64,000 nt of DNA, taken from the NCBI GenBank assembly GCA_947471745.1, contig CANJKZ010000084.1:976501-1040500 (forward strand). Reading direction: 5' to 3'. Every line of letters starts with the position of its first letter. Positions within the stretch are counted from its first letter, which is position 1. This stretch comes from Closterium sp. Naga37s-1. Taxonomy: Eukaryota > Streptophyta > Zygnematophyceae > Desmidiales > Closteriaceae. A model generated the notes under the pieces. It worked only from the letters and a program-made list of their open reading frames with translations. It had not been told where the DNA came from and searched no databases. This document shows positions 1-9,867 of the stretch, piece by piece. The position numbers and the translations under genes were made by a program.

Positions 1-2
1 AC

Positions 3-730
3 TACTTCCACACCTTCTCCCCCACCCCGAAGATGACTACTCTTCGGGTGTTGCTACACGTCGCTGCTCAGCGTGACTACGAGTTGCACTCTCTGGACTT
101 CAGCACAGCTTTCCTGCACGGCAGCCTGCACGAGGAGATCTGGTTGCGCCGCCCACCTGGTTTCACTGAGTCTTTTCGTGCAGGTACTCAGTGGAGTCTT
201 CGGCGGCCAGTCTACGGTCTCCGTCAGGCGCCTCGCGAGTGGCACAACACACTGAGGACTACACTTGCGGCTCTTGGGTTTGCTCCTGCTACTGCTGACC
301 CGTCGCTGTTTCTACGCACCGACACCTCGCTGCCGCCGTTCTACGTCCTTGTCTACGTCGACGACCTCGTCTTTGCCACTGCTGACACTAAGGCACTGAC
401 CCTTGTGAAGTTGGAGCTGCAAAAGAGACACACCTGCACTGACCTGGGTGAACTGCGCAGCTATCTTGGCTTGCAGATCACCCGGGACAGAGCTAGGCGC
501 ACCATTACCCTGACTCAGTCACACATGGTGCACCAGGTCCTTCAGCGCTTCGGCTTCCAGTTCTCCTCGCCACAGCCCACTCCTCTGTCTACCAGCCACT
601 CGCTCTCAGCTCCACCTTCGGACGAGTCCGTAGAGCCGAGTGGTCCGTACCCAGAGCTTGTGGGTTGCCTCATGTACCTGATGACGTGCACTCGACTTGA
701 CCTCGCGTACCCTTTCAGCCTCCCGGCAGG
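3..730 (+). pseudogene. Copia-1 reverse transcriptase (partial, frameshifted)
   Basis: Open from the window edge. It encodes the Copia RT block: KMTTLRVLLHVAAQ near the start, then PPGFTESF, YGLRQAPREWH and the catalytic FYVLVYVDDLVFA at about 340-376. The product would copy element RNA into cDNA in a virus-like particle. Compared with Copia-7 (59210-59260), about 19 nt are missing near 720-735, just after the conserved TCTRLDLAYP. This shifts the frame before RNase H, so RT and RNase H cannot be read as one protein. The 5' part of pol lies outside the window. Confidence 0.85.
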
Positions 731-1330
731 CACCGAAAGGTTCACTGGGATGCTGCGAAGAGGGTACTGCGTTACTTGTGCAGTATGTCGGGCATGGGGC
801 TCGTGCTTGGAGGACGGGGTCCAGTTCTCCTCACCGATCACGCAGACGCTTCCTGGGTTGACGACTCAGCTACTCAGCGGTCGTCACAGGGTTACACCTT
901 CAGCCTTGGCTCTGGCTCTGTCTCCTGGCGGTCTACCCGCTCGTCTTTGGTTCTCAGCTCCAGTTGTGAGGCTGAGATCTACGCAGGGGCCATGGCTGCA
1001 CAGGAGCTACGCTGGCTCACCTACCTGCTGACTGACTTGGGAGAGCAGCCTCGTTCGCCTCCAGTTCTGTACGTGGACAACAAGGCCATGATTGCCTTCT
1101 GTCTGGAGCACAGACTGGAGCACAGAACGAAGCACATCGCTCTGCGATACTTCCTAGGGCTGAGAGTTGCTCGAGAGTTGCAGCAGTGTGGCCAGCTTTG
1201 TCTTGCGTACGTGGCCACTAGGGCCAACACTGCTGATATATTCACCAAGGCACTTTCGTCTGGTGATTATCAGCGTTTCTCTACTGTGTTAGGCCTTGTG
1301 CCTACTTTGTCTCACTTGCTTACTGCTTGA
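731..1330 (+). pseudogene. Copia-1 RNase H domain (in shifted frame)
   Basis: Copia-type RNase H continuing RT after the ~19-nt deletion. Visible landmarks are HADASWVDD (first acidic residue), SSSCEAEIYAGAMA (second), YVDNKAM (third), and the C-terminal TKHIALRYF and ANTADIFTKAL. The domain ends in a TGA stop near 1330. A small insertion changes ALRYFLARELQQ to a longer version. It would degrade the RNA strand during cDNA synthesis, but cannot be made in frame with RT here. Confidence 0.8.
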
Positions 1331-1557
1331 CTCTGCTTGTACTGTGATCTATATATATACCTGCATGCTTACACTTGCTAGGGTATGATGACTGTATTGT
1401 TTGTTCTCTTATATATTATTCTGCATGTGAACTGGACTTGTGGCCCTTTGCTTGTGCTCGGACTGTGTGGTGACTTTGTGATCCACCCTGAGCTTGCTTT
1501 GATTTTCTTGACTGGTCTTGTGACCACTTGTTCTCCCCCACTTTGCCTATGGGGGTG
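1331..1557 (+). other. Copia-1 3' untranslated region and polypurine tract
   Basis: Non-coding sequence between the RNase H stop and the LTR, very similar to 59846-60088 in Copia-7. It ends with a C-rich stretch and then the purine tract TATGGGGGTG immediately before the LTR's TGTCAG, as expected for the plus-strand priming site. Confidence 0.7.
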
Positions 1558-1695
1558 TGTCAGAACATTATAGCTTTTACATTTGTGTAGGCTATAGTGG
1601 GGTAGCCTATAAGGGGTACAACCCAATTAGGGTTAGTACCTGTACCCAACTGTTTCATAGTTCATTCATTCTCGTTCATTCTCTTGATAGTTGCA
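1558..1695 (+). repeat. Copia-1 3' LTR
   Basis: It begins TGTCAGAACATT right after the purine tract and resembles the 132-bp LTR at 3042-3173. The left boundary is firm. The right end, at a CA near 1695, is set by where Gypsy coding sequence resumes and is less certain. Confidence 0.65.
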
Positions 1696-2072
1696 CTTGC
1701 GGAAACCTCCGTCTTTTTTCGGTGTGAACAGTGCGGCGAACGGTGACGAGCTCGGTCGTATGATTTTTTTCTCTAACAGCTAATCTAACTGCTTCCTCAG
1801 TTCGTCGAGCTCGGGCTGTATCAGTCTGAACTGCCGCTGTACAATTGGTTGTGCCCTCGGTTCTAGTTCTATGCGGTGGTCGTGTGCCCACTGAAGTGGC
1901 AGTCCCTCCGGTAGGTCGTCCGAAAAAATTTGGGGTACCGTTTTAGTAGTTCCTGTAGCTCTGGCGGTACGGCTCCCAGCAGTTTCTGAAAATCACTCGG
2001 CTGCTTGGCTTCTTCTATCAATGTGATATCCACCGCGTACATGTCAGCTCCAGCGGCGACAGCCCGTTTCAT
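1696..2072 (-). pseudogene. Gypsy-1 RT N-terminus (frameshifted fragment)
   Basis: Read on the minus strand, one frame gives PPELQELLKRYPKFF. The next frame gives DLPEGLPLQWAHDHRIELE followed by a proline/serine stretch typical of the segment just before the Gypsy RT palm. A one-base shift near 1945 separates them, and at least one further stop follows. The rest of RT, RNase H and integrase would lie left of Copia-1, outside the window. Confidence 0.7.
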
Positions 2073-2147
2073 CGTGATGGCGTTGACCTGGACCGTTGAA
2101 GACTCGGGTGACCACCAGCGAGGTAGTTCAACCCAGTTACCACTACT

Positions 2148-2507
2148 TCACACAGTGCACCTACCCGTCGTCAAGTGAATTCGCAGGCTGTAGCGTCGCA
2201 GCCAATCACGCCCCAGTAAAATGTCGTGCCCATCCAGTGTCGTCGCGAGCATTTCCAGTGTAAACCCGAAGTTCCATCCACAGCGAACATTTACTTTCTC
2301 CATTTTTTCCCGTATGGCCAGTGACGTGCCGTCTACTAAGCATGCGTCGATCTCCAGTAAACAGCAGCTAAGCATCAATTGCAGCTTCCGTGTAGTTGCG
2401 GTATTAACTAAGCTGTGACTCGCCCCTCTGTCTCTAAAAATCTTCACTGCTGTCCCCTGTATTTTCCCGTAAATCAGTATTGGGCAATCCGTCGTAGTCT
2501 CCTCCAT
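2148..2507 (-). pseudogene. Gypsy-1 retropepsin-like aspartic protease
   Basis: About 119 codons with the fold signature of a retroviral-type protease: an ILIYGKI strand, the flap region, and the C-terminal hydrophobic ILLGRDWLRRY. The expected active-site triplet D-S/T-G-A reads DRGA (in FRDRGASHSLV), so the catalytic loop is probably inactive. Its position between the gag zinc knuckle and RT matches Gypsy gene order. Confidence 0.75.
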
Positions 2508-2611
2508 ATTTATCCGAGCCCGATCGATAGCGTGAATCGGTACTGTGACTCGGTGAGGGTCAGTGGGGTCGGGCGAGCAGTGAGTCTCGTCACTAGTGGG
2601 CCCGATCTCTA

Positions 2612-3041
2612 CTAACTGTTGACGTTTCCCTGCCTTCCAGACTCCCTCCCCTGCTCTGCTCCACGGCGTCTCAGCTCCTCTGGGAACTCGCTCTTGCGAT
2701 GGCCCGGCCTATTGCAAGCAAAGCAGCGCCCCTTGAATGGCGCGGCAGCTGCGTTTGCCACAACAGCGTGTACCATGGCGTGCTCGGTCGGTCCCCAAGG
2801 GCGATGTCCGTAGTAGGACCCCGGTCTCGGACGGCGCAAAATGTCAATTTTCTCGGCGAGCGCGAGGATCTCGTTGAAATTAGATAGCTCGCGTAGCATG
2901 ATTTCGTGCGAGATGTCCAGCTTCAGCCCTCCGACAAAATGGTCCACCCGCTCCGCCTCGTGCATGTAACCGACTTGCTCGCAGAGTGCGAGAAAACCGC
3001 TCGTATAATCTTGGACCCACCCAAGTTGTCGCCAAGTACGC
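2612..3041 (-). pseudogene. Gypsy-1 gag, C-terminal part with zinc knuckle
   Basis: Retrotransposon-gag helix block (the frame entering at 3041 reads TWRQLGWVQDYTSGF, then MHEAERVDHFVGGLK), followed by a zinc knuckle CFACNRPGHRKSEF. The fourth ligand is F instead of C. The protein would package element RNA. It is the continuation of the gag at 15264-16009. The reading frame joins exactly if 3042-15258 and one copy of the TACGC target duplication are ignored. Confidence 0.8.
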
Positions 3042-3173
3042 TGTGAAAGTAACGAACGAGAATGAATGAACTAGCAAACAGTTGGGTACAAGTACTAATC
3101 CTAATTGAGTTGTACCCCTTATGGGCTAACCCACTACAACCTACACAAATGTATAAGCTATAATGTTCTGACA
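3042..3173 (-). repeat. Copia-2 3' LTR (132 bp)
   Basis: TG...CA-bounded: TGTGAAAGTAACG at the low-coordinate end and ATGTTCTGACA at the high end. The adjacent purine tract (complement of CACCCCCATAGGCAAAG, 3174-3190) marks it as the 3' LTR of the minus-strand element. Confidence 0.85.
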
Positions 3174-3399
3174 CACCCCCATAGGCAAAGTGGGGGAGAA
3201 CAAGTGGTCACAAGACCAGTCAAGAAAAGCAAAGCAAGCTAAGGGTGGATCACAAAGTCACCACACAGTCCGAGCACAAGCAAAGGGCCACAAGGCCAGT
3301 TCACATGCAGAGTTATATAAAGAGAATAAACAATACAGTGATCATACCCTAGCAAGTGCAAGCATGCAGGTATATATATAGATCACAGTACAAGCAGAG
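3174..3399 (-). other. Copia-2 3' untranslated region and polypurine tract
   Basis: Reverse-complement homologue of 1331-1557: purine tract next to the LTR, then about 210 bp of non-coding sequence up to the RNase H stop. No gene is seen here. Confidence 0.6.
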
Positions 3400-5352
3400 T
3401 CATGCAGTAAGCAAGTGAGGCAAAGTAGGCACAAGGCCTAACACAGTAGCAAAACGCTGATGATCACCAGGCGGAAGTGCCTTGGTGAATATATCAGCAG
3501 TGTTGGCCCGAGTGGCCACGTACGCAAGACGAAGCTGGCCACGACGCTGCAACTCTCGAGCAAGGAAGTATCGCAGAGCGATGTGCTTCGTTCTGTGCTC
3601 CAGTCTGTGCTCCTGACACAAGGCAATCATGGCCTTGTTGTCTACGTACAGAACTGGAGGCGAACGAGGCTGCTCTCCCAAGTCAGTCACCAGGTAGGTG
3701 AGCCAGCGTAGCTCCTGTGCAGCCATGGCCCCATCGTAGATCTCAGCCTCACAACTGGAGCTGAGAACCGAAGACAAGCAGGTAGACCGCCAGGAGACAG
3801 AGCCAGAGCCAAGGCTGAAGGTGTAACCCTGTGACGACCGCTGCGTAGCTGAGTCGTCAACCCAGGAAGCGTCTGCGTGACCGGTGAGGACAACAGGACC
3901 CCGTCCTCCAAGCACGAGACCCATGCCCGACGTACTGCATAAGTAACGCAGTACCCTCTTTGCAGCATCCCAGTGCACCTTTCGGTGTCTGCCGGGAGCC
4001 ACGTAGCGAGCCAGGAGGCTGAGAGGGTACGCGAGGTCGGGTCGAGTGCAAGTCATCAGATACATGAGGCAACCCACAAGCTCTGGGTACGGACCACTCG
4101 GCTCTACGGACTCGTCCAAAGGTGGAGCTGAGAGCGAGTGGCTGGTAGACAGAGGAGTGGGCTGTGGCGAGGAGAACTGGAAGCCGAAGCGCTAAAGGAC
4201 CTGGTGCACCATGTGTGACTGAGTCAGGGTAATGGTGCGCCGAGCTCTGTCCCGGGTGATCTGCAAGCCAAGATAGCTGCGCAGTTCACCCAGGTCAGTG
4301 CAGGTGTGTCTCTTCTGCAGCTCCAACTTCACAAGGGTCAGTGCCTCAGTGTCAGCAGTGGCAAAGACTAGGTCGTCGACGTAGACAAGGACGTAGAACG
4401 GCGGCAGTGAGGTGTCGGTGCGTAGAAACAGCGACGGGTCAGTAGTAGCAGGAGCAAACCCAAGAGCCACAAGTGTAGTCCTCAGTGTGTTGTGCCACTC
4501 GCGAGGCGCCTGACGGAGACCGTAGACTGGCCGCCGAAGACTCCACTGAGTACCTGCAGGAAAAGACTCAGTGAAATCAGGTGGGCGGCGCAATCAGATC
4601 TCCTCGTGCAGGCTGCCCTGCAGGAAAGCCGTGCTGAAGTCCAGAGAGTGCAACTCGTAGTCACCCTAAACGTAACGCGCATTGAAGGCAGGCGGAGAAC
4701 CCGGCGGCCGCTTCACCCTGAAGATCCACATGCCATCGACTATGTTCGCCCCATGTGGGGGAACCTCGTTGACGTAGGTGCCTGTGGACTTCCAGGATGC
4801 CATCTCGGCATCCATGGCTGCCTGCCACTGAGAGGAGTAAGGACCCGTAATCGGCTCTGCGTAACAGTGCGGGGTCGGGATGTCTGGAGCATCCGGGTCT
4901 CCCTCAGGGGCAAGCAGCATGGAAGCGAAACGAGGTACAGCAGCTGCAAGAGACTCAAAGTCCTCCTGCCTGTCCTCAAGGACGTTCGTGCTAAGAGCAC
5001 ACTTACCCCCGACGGACAGAGGACTTACAGACGCAGACTCAGCAACAAGAGCAGTGGCGTAGTCTAGACGGCAGGTAGCATCAAAGTCAAGCAGCTCAGC
5101 AACGAGAGTAGACGCAGCAGCAGACTCAAACGAAGGGTCGGTGACAGCAGTGGCGAGGAGACGAGAGACAGTGGGACTGGCAGCAGGAGCGCGGTCAGAC
5201 TCAGGGTCAGGGACCTCAAGAAGAGATGACTCAGGAGGAGCAGGCAGAGGAACACATAGAGGAACAGAGGAAGGACGAAGGGTCATAGCGTGCGTGCCAG
5301 GGACAGGAGGAGGACGCGAACGAGGAACAGGACGAGCAGTGCGAACAGGCAA
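3400..5352 (-). pseudogene. Copia-2 reverse transcriptase-RNase H (stops, internal deletion)
   Basis: One minus-strand frame runs through RNase H (3400-4190: HADASWVDD, SSSCEAEIY, YVDNKAM, ANTADIFTKAL) and RT (4192-5352: YVDDLVFA near 4365). In-frame stops lie at about 4190 (CAG to TAG, after HMVHQVL) and about 4594 (TGG to TGA in EEIWLRR). Near 4665 the block between ARYV and DYELHSLDF, roughly 35 codons of RT, is deleted. The upstream part (to 5352) is the acidic/serine-rich region preceding the RT palm, including WQAAMDAEMASWKSTGTYV. Confidence 0.85.
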
Positions 5353-6545
5353 GACAAGACAAGACGCAGGCTCACGACGCTCGGTAAGACCGCCGGACTG
5401 CTCAGTGTAAGGAGAAGGAGCAGGCAGTGGAGAATCCGGCTGTAACGGCGGCTGCGACTGGTCAGGCGGGGGACACAGGAGGGGAGGAGTAAGGGCAGCA
5501 GAAGGCGGGGTACCAAGAACCTACTGCAGCAAGGGAATGAAGTACGGTTGCGGCCGCACAGCGCCACCAGGGTCAACAGCTCCATCTCATCCAGCTCCAT
5601 CACCTCCAACACTAGGGCCTCCAACTCCAGCGCCTCCTGCGCCATGGCCACCAACTCCAGCTCCTCCAGCTCCAGCGCCACCAGCGCCCGTAGTACCAGA
5701 CTCCGTAAGGTCTCCAGCTCCAGCACCCTCAACACCACCAGACCCGGCAGCTCGAGTACCCCGGGTACGAGCACCTCTAGGACCAGTGGTCGCAACACCT
5801 CCAGTAACACCAGCTCCAGCACCAACTCCAGTCCCTCCAGCTCTAGCAGGGCCAGCACCTCCAGCTCCAGTAGCTCCACTCCGAAGGCGCGTACGCCGAA
5901 CAAACCACTCACGCAACTGCTGCGGAGACAGGCTCGGCGAAGCACCAGCAGAGCCTCCTGACGAAGCAGCACCCAGAGGCTCCGCACCTCCAGACTCCGC
6001 ACCCTCAGGCTCAACACCCTCAGGCTCAGCACCCCCAGGCTCACCACCCCCAGTCGCAACAACCCCAGGCTCAGCACCCCCAGTCTCAACACCCCCAGGC
6101 TCAGCACCCCCAGGCTCAGCACCCTCAGACTCCGCACCCCCAGGCTTCGCACCCCCAGACGCAGCACCCCCAGACGCAGCAACTCGAGCAGCACCTGAGT
6201 CGACAGCTTCCTGAACAGGCGCAGGATTAGGGAGAGGGTCTACCTGAGACACACCTGAGGGAGCAGGACCCTGGGGCGGGAGGGGGTCTACCGGAGGGGG
6301 AACGGGAGCAAGGAAGAGCGGTGGGGGCAGGGGAGGGGCAGAGCGGTAGGGGAAGAGACGGTAAAAGGGAACCGACTCGTCAAACGTGACGTCCTGAGAA
6401 GGGAAGACACGGCGCGAGGTGGGGTGGTAAAACTGCCAGCCAGGCACGTCGGGGACAAAGCCAAGGAAGACGCAGGGGATAGCACGGGGGGAGAGCTTGT
6501 CCGCTGACGTATCGCGAACAAAGGCACGAGAACCCCACCGAAGCA
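5353..6545 (-). pseudogene. Copia-2 integrase C-terminus and Gly/Ala-rich linker
   Basis: Minus frame covering the integrase C-terminal domain (GFVPDVPGWQFYHPTSRRVF, DVTFDESVPFYRLFPY), then a low-complexity linker of about 250 residues built from GGAEPGG-like heptads, interrupted by the box LSPQQLREWF, then a GAGGAGAGG stretch with a stop near 5587. The linker is typical of family A and separates integrase from RT. Confidence 0.75.
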
Positions 6546-7780
6546 TCGCCAACCTTCCCCGTCCAACGCAGTGTGGGCGAGGTCTCCGGCAAGGAGACAC
6601 GGGGCCAGAGGTTGAGCTGATGCGCAGCGTATTGGACCGCAAACGGCCACAGAAAATGGGGAGCAGCCGCATGGATCATGGAGGTACGAGCGACCTCCAT
6701 GACTAAGCCAATGCGGTGCTCAGCAATCCCATTTTGCTGAGGGGAGTCCGGAAGCGTGAACGACTGGAGAATGCCCTCCCCACGACAAAATTCCCGCAAG
6801 AGGTTGGAGGAGAACTCACCACCTCTGTTAGAGTGGAGACGCAGGACAGGAAGGTCCTGGCCGAACCGCTCGCGGAGCTGGAGACGGACTGTGCGGATCC
6901 AAGGGATCAAGACATCAACGACCTGACCCTTGGTGCGCAAGGGGAAGACCGTGGTGTACCGCAAGTAGTCGTCAACGACCAGCAGAAAGTAGCGCTCGCG
7001 GCTCTGTCCACTGACGCAGGCTGGGCCCCACACGTCCATGTGGAGAGTCTGCAGGGGAGCAGTCGTCGGGGGAAACGAGGAGGAGTGAGGAGTGGCGCGC
7101 TGCTGCCCCTCGACGCAAGGGAGGCAGGGCGGGGCAGGCGAGGGCGGCAGGGGAGGCAGAGACCTGGGGAGACCAGAGACAAGAAGACGAGAGTTCATGC
7201 CACGAAGGCGAGGCAGGGAGGGGTGACCCAGGCGGTGGTGCCACAGAAGAGTCTGGTGCGACAGGAGGCGACACGAGCAAGAGGCGGCTACCTGACCTGA
7301 CGCCGACACCTGAGCAGACGCAGCTACCTGAGAAGGCTCGGTAGCGAGTGTGTACAGACTCGACCCTGGCCGACGAGTGAACGTGGCCAGGTGACGCCCC
7401 ATCCGTGTGCACGTGCAGATCGACACACGCTGACCCCCAGGAGTGGTGGTCGTGACCATCGCATCCTGGAGGGCAGCGGTACTCACCAAGTTCGTAGAGA
7501 ACGAGGGGAGGTGAAGACCTGACAGTGAGCCGGACGGAACCGCCGGACACGGGAGGACAGTGGAGGAACGGGCCACGACCGGGCCCTCGGAGGGGTCAGC
7601 CAGTCTGACCAGGACAGGTGCAGGAAGAGGAGTGAGGGTGGTGCTGTCACGAAAGAAACAGCGCGAGGCGCCGGAATCCAATGTGAAAGTGTGCAAGGCC
7701 TCAATAGGCGCAGTACCAGGGAGATTACCAGACTCACTATCACCTAGAGCAGCAGCGACTATACTTGGGTCAGGCGGCAC
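6546..7780 (-). pseudogene. Copia-2 protease, gag-pre-integrase and integrase core
   Basis: Minus-strand frame with the protease triad HTFTLDSGASRCFF, the HHCC zinc-binding segment (HHRLGHPSLPRLRG, then CLPCVEG), and the integrase core: LHMDVWGP (D), LHSNRGGEF (the usual D is N here) and QQNGIAEHRIG (E). A deletion of about 10 nt near 6545 (GDASV followed by GFSCLC instead of FRVWGS) shifts the frame into the integrase C-terminal part. The D-to-N change would by itself inactivate strand transfer. Confidence 0.8.
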
Positions 7781-8257
7781 ACACCGGTATCAGTCACCCT
7801 CAGCACTAACAGACAAAGCATACATAGCAGAAAGAATAGCATCATAGTCTAGAGCAAAGATATCCACACCCTGCCTAATCAGCTCGAGCCAGCGGGGAAG
7901 CTCAGTCGCGTTGCCAAACTCTGCACGCCAGGTGTCGCTCAAACAGGAGAAGCGGAGAGACTATGTGTGACCAACTGTCCCGCAAGTCTGACCAGCCCGG
8001 TCACCTGTGCGAATGACGTACGGGCAGCGAGCACTACTTCGAGACGCCCCACGCTGAACGTACCACTCACGAAGTTGCTGAGGCGTAAGGGTCTCGCGCG
8101 GACGCCGCTGCAGGTGCGGTAGGCCACCGCCAGGAACTCCCAACGGAACAGCTGCAGAGTGACTGCCACTACTGCCGCCGCCACCACCCCGACTAGTGTA
8201 CCACTCACGTAGCTGCTGGGGTGTAAGGGACTCGCGCTGATGCTGCCGCAGCCGCAT
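7781..8257 (-). pseudogene. Copia-2 gag C-terminal remnant with two QQLREW boxes
   Basis: Two tandem copies of a gag segment (ESLTPQQLREWYTSRG and ETLTPQQLREWYVQRG), then the start of an unusual zinc knuckle (CPYVIRTGDRAGQTC), a TAG stop near 7961, and the conserved segment with LPRWLELI. The first ~350 residues of gag seen in Copia-7 are absent. The leader array joins directly to this remnant near 8260-8300. Confidence 0.7.
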
Positions 8258-8299
8258 CTAGCCACCGTTAGAAACTCCCCACCGAATAGCTCTGCAGCA

Positions 8300-9660
8300 G
8301 TGACAGTACCGGGCCGTAGCAGTAGCTTTAGCAGCAGCTAGGTACCGGGTTGGGCTTGGCTAGGGACCGGGCCGGGCGTTTGGCTAGGTACGGAGCCGGG
8401 CGCTGGGCTACGTACGGGGCCGGGCGGAGCTAGGGACCGGGCCGAGCACGGGCTAGGTACGGGACCGGGCGCTGGGCGAGGGGCGGGGCCGGGCGCTGGC
8501 TAGGGTCGGGGCCGGGCGCTGGGCTAGGGTAGGGAGCCGGGCGCGGGCTAGGGTCGGGGCCGGGCGCTGGGCGAGGGGCGGGGCCGGGCGCTGGCTAGGG
8601 TTGGGGCCGGGCGCTGGGCTAGGTACGGGGCCGAGCGGGGCTAGGGACCGGGCTGGGCGCGGGCCAGGTACGGGGCCGGGCGCTGGGCGAGGGACGGGGC
8701 CGAGCGCTGGGCGAGGGGCGGGGCCGGGCGCGGGCTAGGGTCGGGGCCGGGCGCTGGGCTAGGTACGGGGCCGGGCGGGGCTAGGGACCGGGCCGGGCGC
8801 GGGCTATGTACGGGGCCGGGCGCTGGGCGAGGGACGGGGCCGGGCGCTGGGCGAGGGGTGGGGCCGGGCACGGGCTAGGGTCGGGGCCGGGCGCAGGGCT
8901 AGGTACGGGGGCGGGCGGGGCTAGGGACCAAGCCAGGCGCGGGCTAGGTACAGGCCGGGCGCGGGCGTGAGACGGGGCCGGGCGCGGGCTAGGTACGGGC
9001 CGGGCGCGGGCTAGGTACGGGCCGGTCGCGGGCTAGGTACGGGCCGGGCGCGGGCGAGAGACGGGGCCGGGGACGGACTAGGTACGGGCGGGTCGCGGGC
9101 TAGGTACGGGCCGATCGCAGGCTAGGTACGGGCCGGGCGCGGGCGTGAGACTGGGCCGAGCGCGGGCTAGGTACGGGCCAGTCGCGGGCTAGGTACGGGC
9201 CGGGCGCGGGCGAGAGACGGGGCTGGACGCGGGCTAGGTACGGGCGGGTCGCGGGCTAGGTACGGGCCGATCGCGGGAGAGGTACGGGCCAAGCGCAGGC
9301 GTGAGACGGGGCCGGGCGCGGGCTAGGTACGGGCCAGTCGCGGGCTAGGTACGGGCCGGGCGCGGGCAAGAGACGGGCCGGGCGCGGAGCTAGGAATGGG
9401 CCTATCGCGGGCTAGGTACGGGCCGATCGCGGGCTAGGTACGGGCCGGGTGTGGGCGAGAGACGGGGCCGGGCGCGGGCTAGGTACGGGCCGGTCGCGAG
9501 CTAGGTACGGGCCGATCGCGGGCTAGGTACGGGCCGGGCGCGGGGCTAGGAATGGGGCCGGGCGCGGGGCTAGGGGCCGACAAGCCGCGAAGGCTAGGAG
9601 CGACGGGCCTAGGGGGGGTGGGGTACTCGCAGCGTAGCAGGTGGTGGGCCCAAGTAACCT
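8300..9660 (-). repeat. Copia-2 leader: G/C tandem-repeat array
   Basis: About 1.35 kb of imperfect repeats of roughly 22-24 bp around the unit GGGCTAGGTACGGGCCGGGC. The same unit occurs in the leaders of Copia-6 (51460-52030) and Copia-7 (52500-53110). ORFs across it have no family resemblance and I treat them as chance. No gene. Confidence 0.85.
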
Positions 9661-9672
9661 GCTCTGATTCCC
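9661..9672 (-). promoter_or_regulatory. Copia-2 primer-binding site
   Basis: On the minus strand GGGAATCAGAGC, close to the Copia site TGGTATCAGAGC that pairs with initiator tRNA-Met, followed by TGGGCCCACCAC, which is also found just inside the Copia-6 and Copia-7 5' LTRs. The 5' LTR that should abut it is missing. An 18-bp repeat array follows instead. Confidence 0.6.
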
Positions 9673-9689
9673 AGCCGCTGGGAGCCGAG

Positions 9690-9835
9690 CCGCGCCGCCA
9701 GTAGCCGAGCCGCGCCGCCCAGCCGAGCCGCGCCGCCCAGCCGAGCCGCGCCGCCCAGCCGAGCCGCGCCGCCCAGCCGAGCCGCGCCGCTCAGCCGAGT
9801 CGCGCCGCCCCCACCGAGCCGCACTGCCCTGCCGA
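9690..9835. repeat. 18-bp tandem array at the Copia-2/Copia-3 junction
   Basis: Seven or so copies of CAGCCGAGCCGCGCCGCC with minor variants. It sits exactly where the Copia-2 5' LTR half and the Copia-3 5' LTR, leader and gag start should be, so it marks a deletion junction. Confidence 0.8.
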
Positions 9836-9867
9836 GCAGCCCTTCCACTGCTGCACTCAGCCGCCTC

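Larger units (their letters stand above)
1..1695 (+). mobile_element. Copia-1: 3' part of a family-A Copia LTR retrotransposon
   Basis: The window opens inside the reverse transcriptase of a Ty1/Copia element. Order on the plus strand: RT, RNase H, about 220 bp of 3' untranslated sequence, a purine-rich tract ending in ATGGGGGTG, then a short LTR starting TGTCAG. It is closely related to Copia-2, -3, -7 and -8 in this window. Its right end abuts a minus-strand Gypsy element, into which it was probably inserted. The matching target duplication would lie left of the window, so that cannot be checked here. Confidence 0.9.
1696..3041 (-). mobile_element. Gypsy-1, downstream part (gag end, protease, RT start)
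   Basis: Minus-strand Ty3/Gypsy remnant. Read right to left it gives the end of gag with a zinc knuckle, a retropepsin domain and the beginning of reverse transcriptase. It is cut on the left by Copia-1. On the right, Copia-2 interrupts it in the middle of gag at 3041. The gag frame resumes at 15264, beyond the Copia block. Confidence 0.8.

Noticed and set aside
1385-1573. Small hydrophobic ORF after RNase H (also 59930-60090)
   Set aside because: It lies in the 3' UTR of the element and is not conserved in frame between copies.
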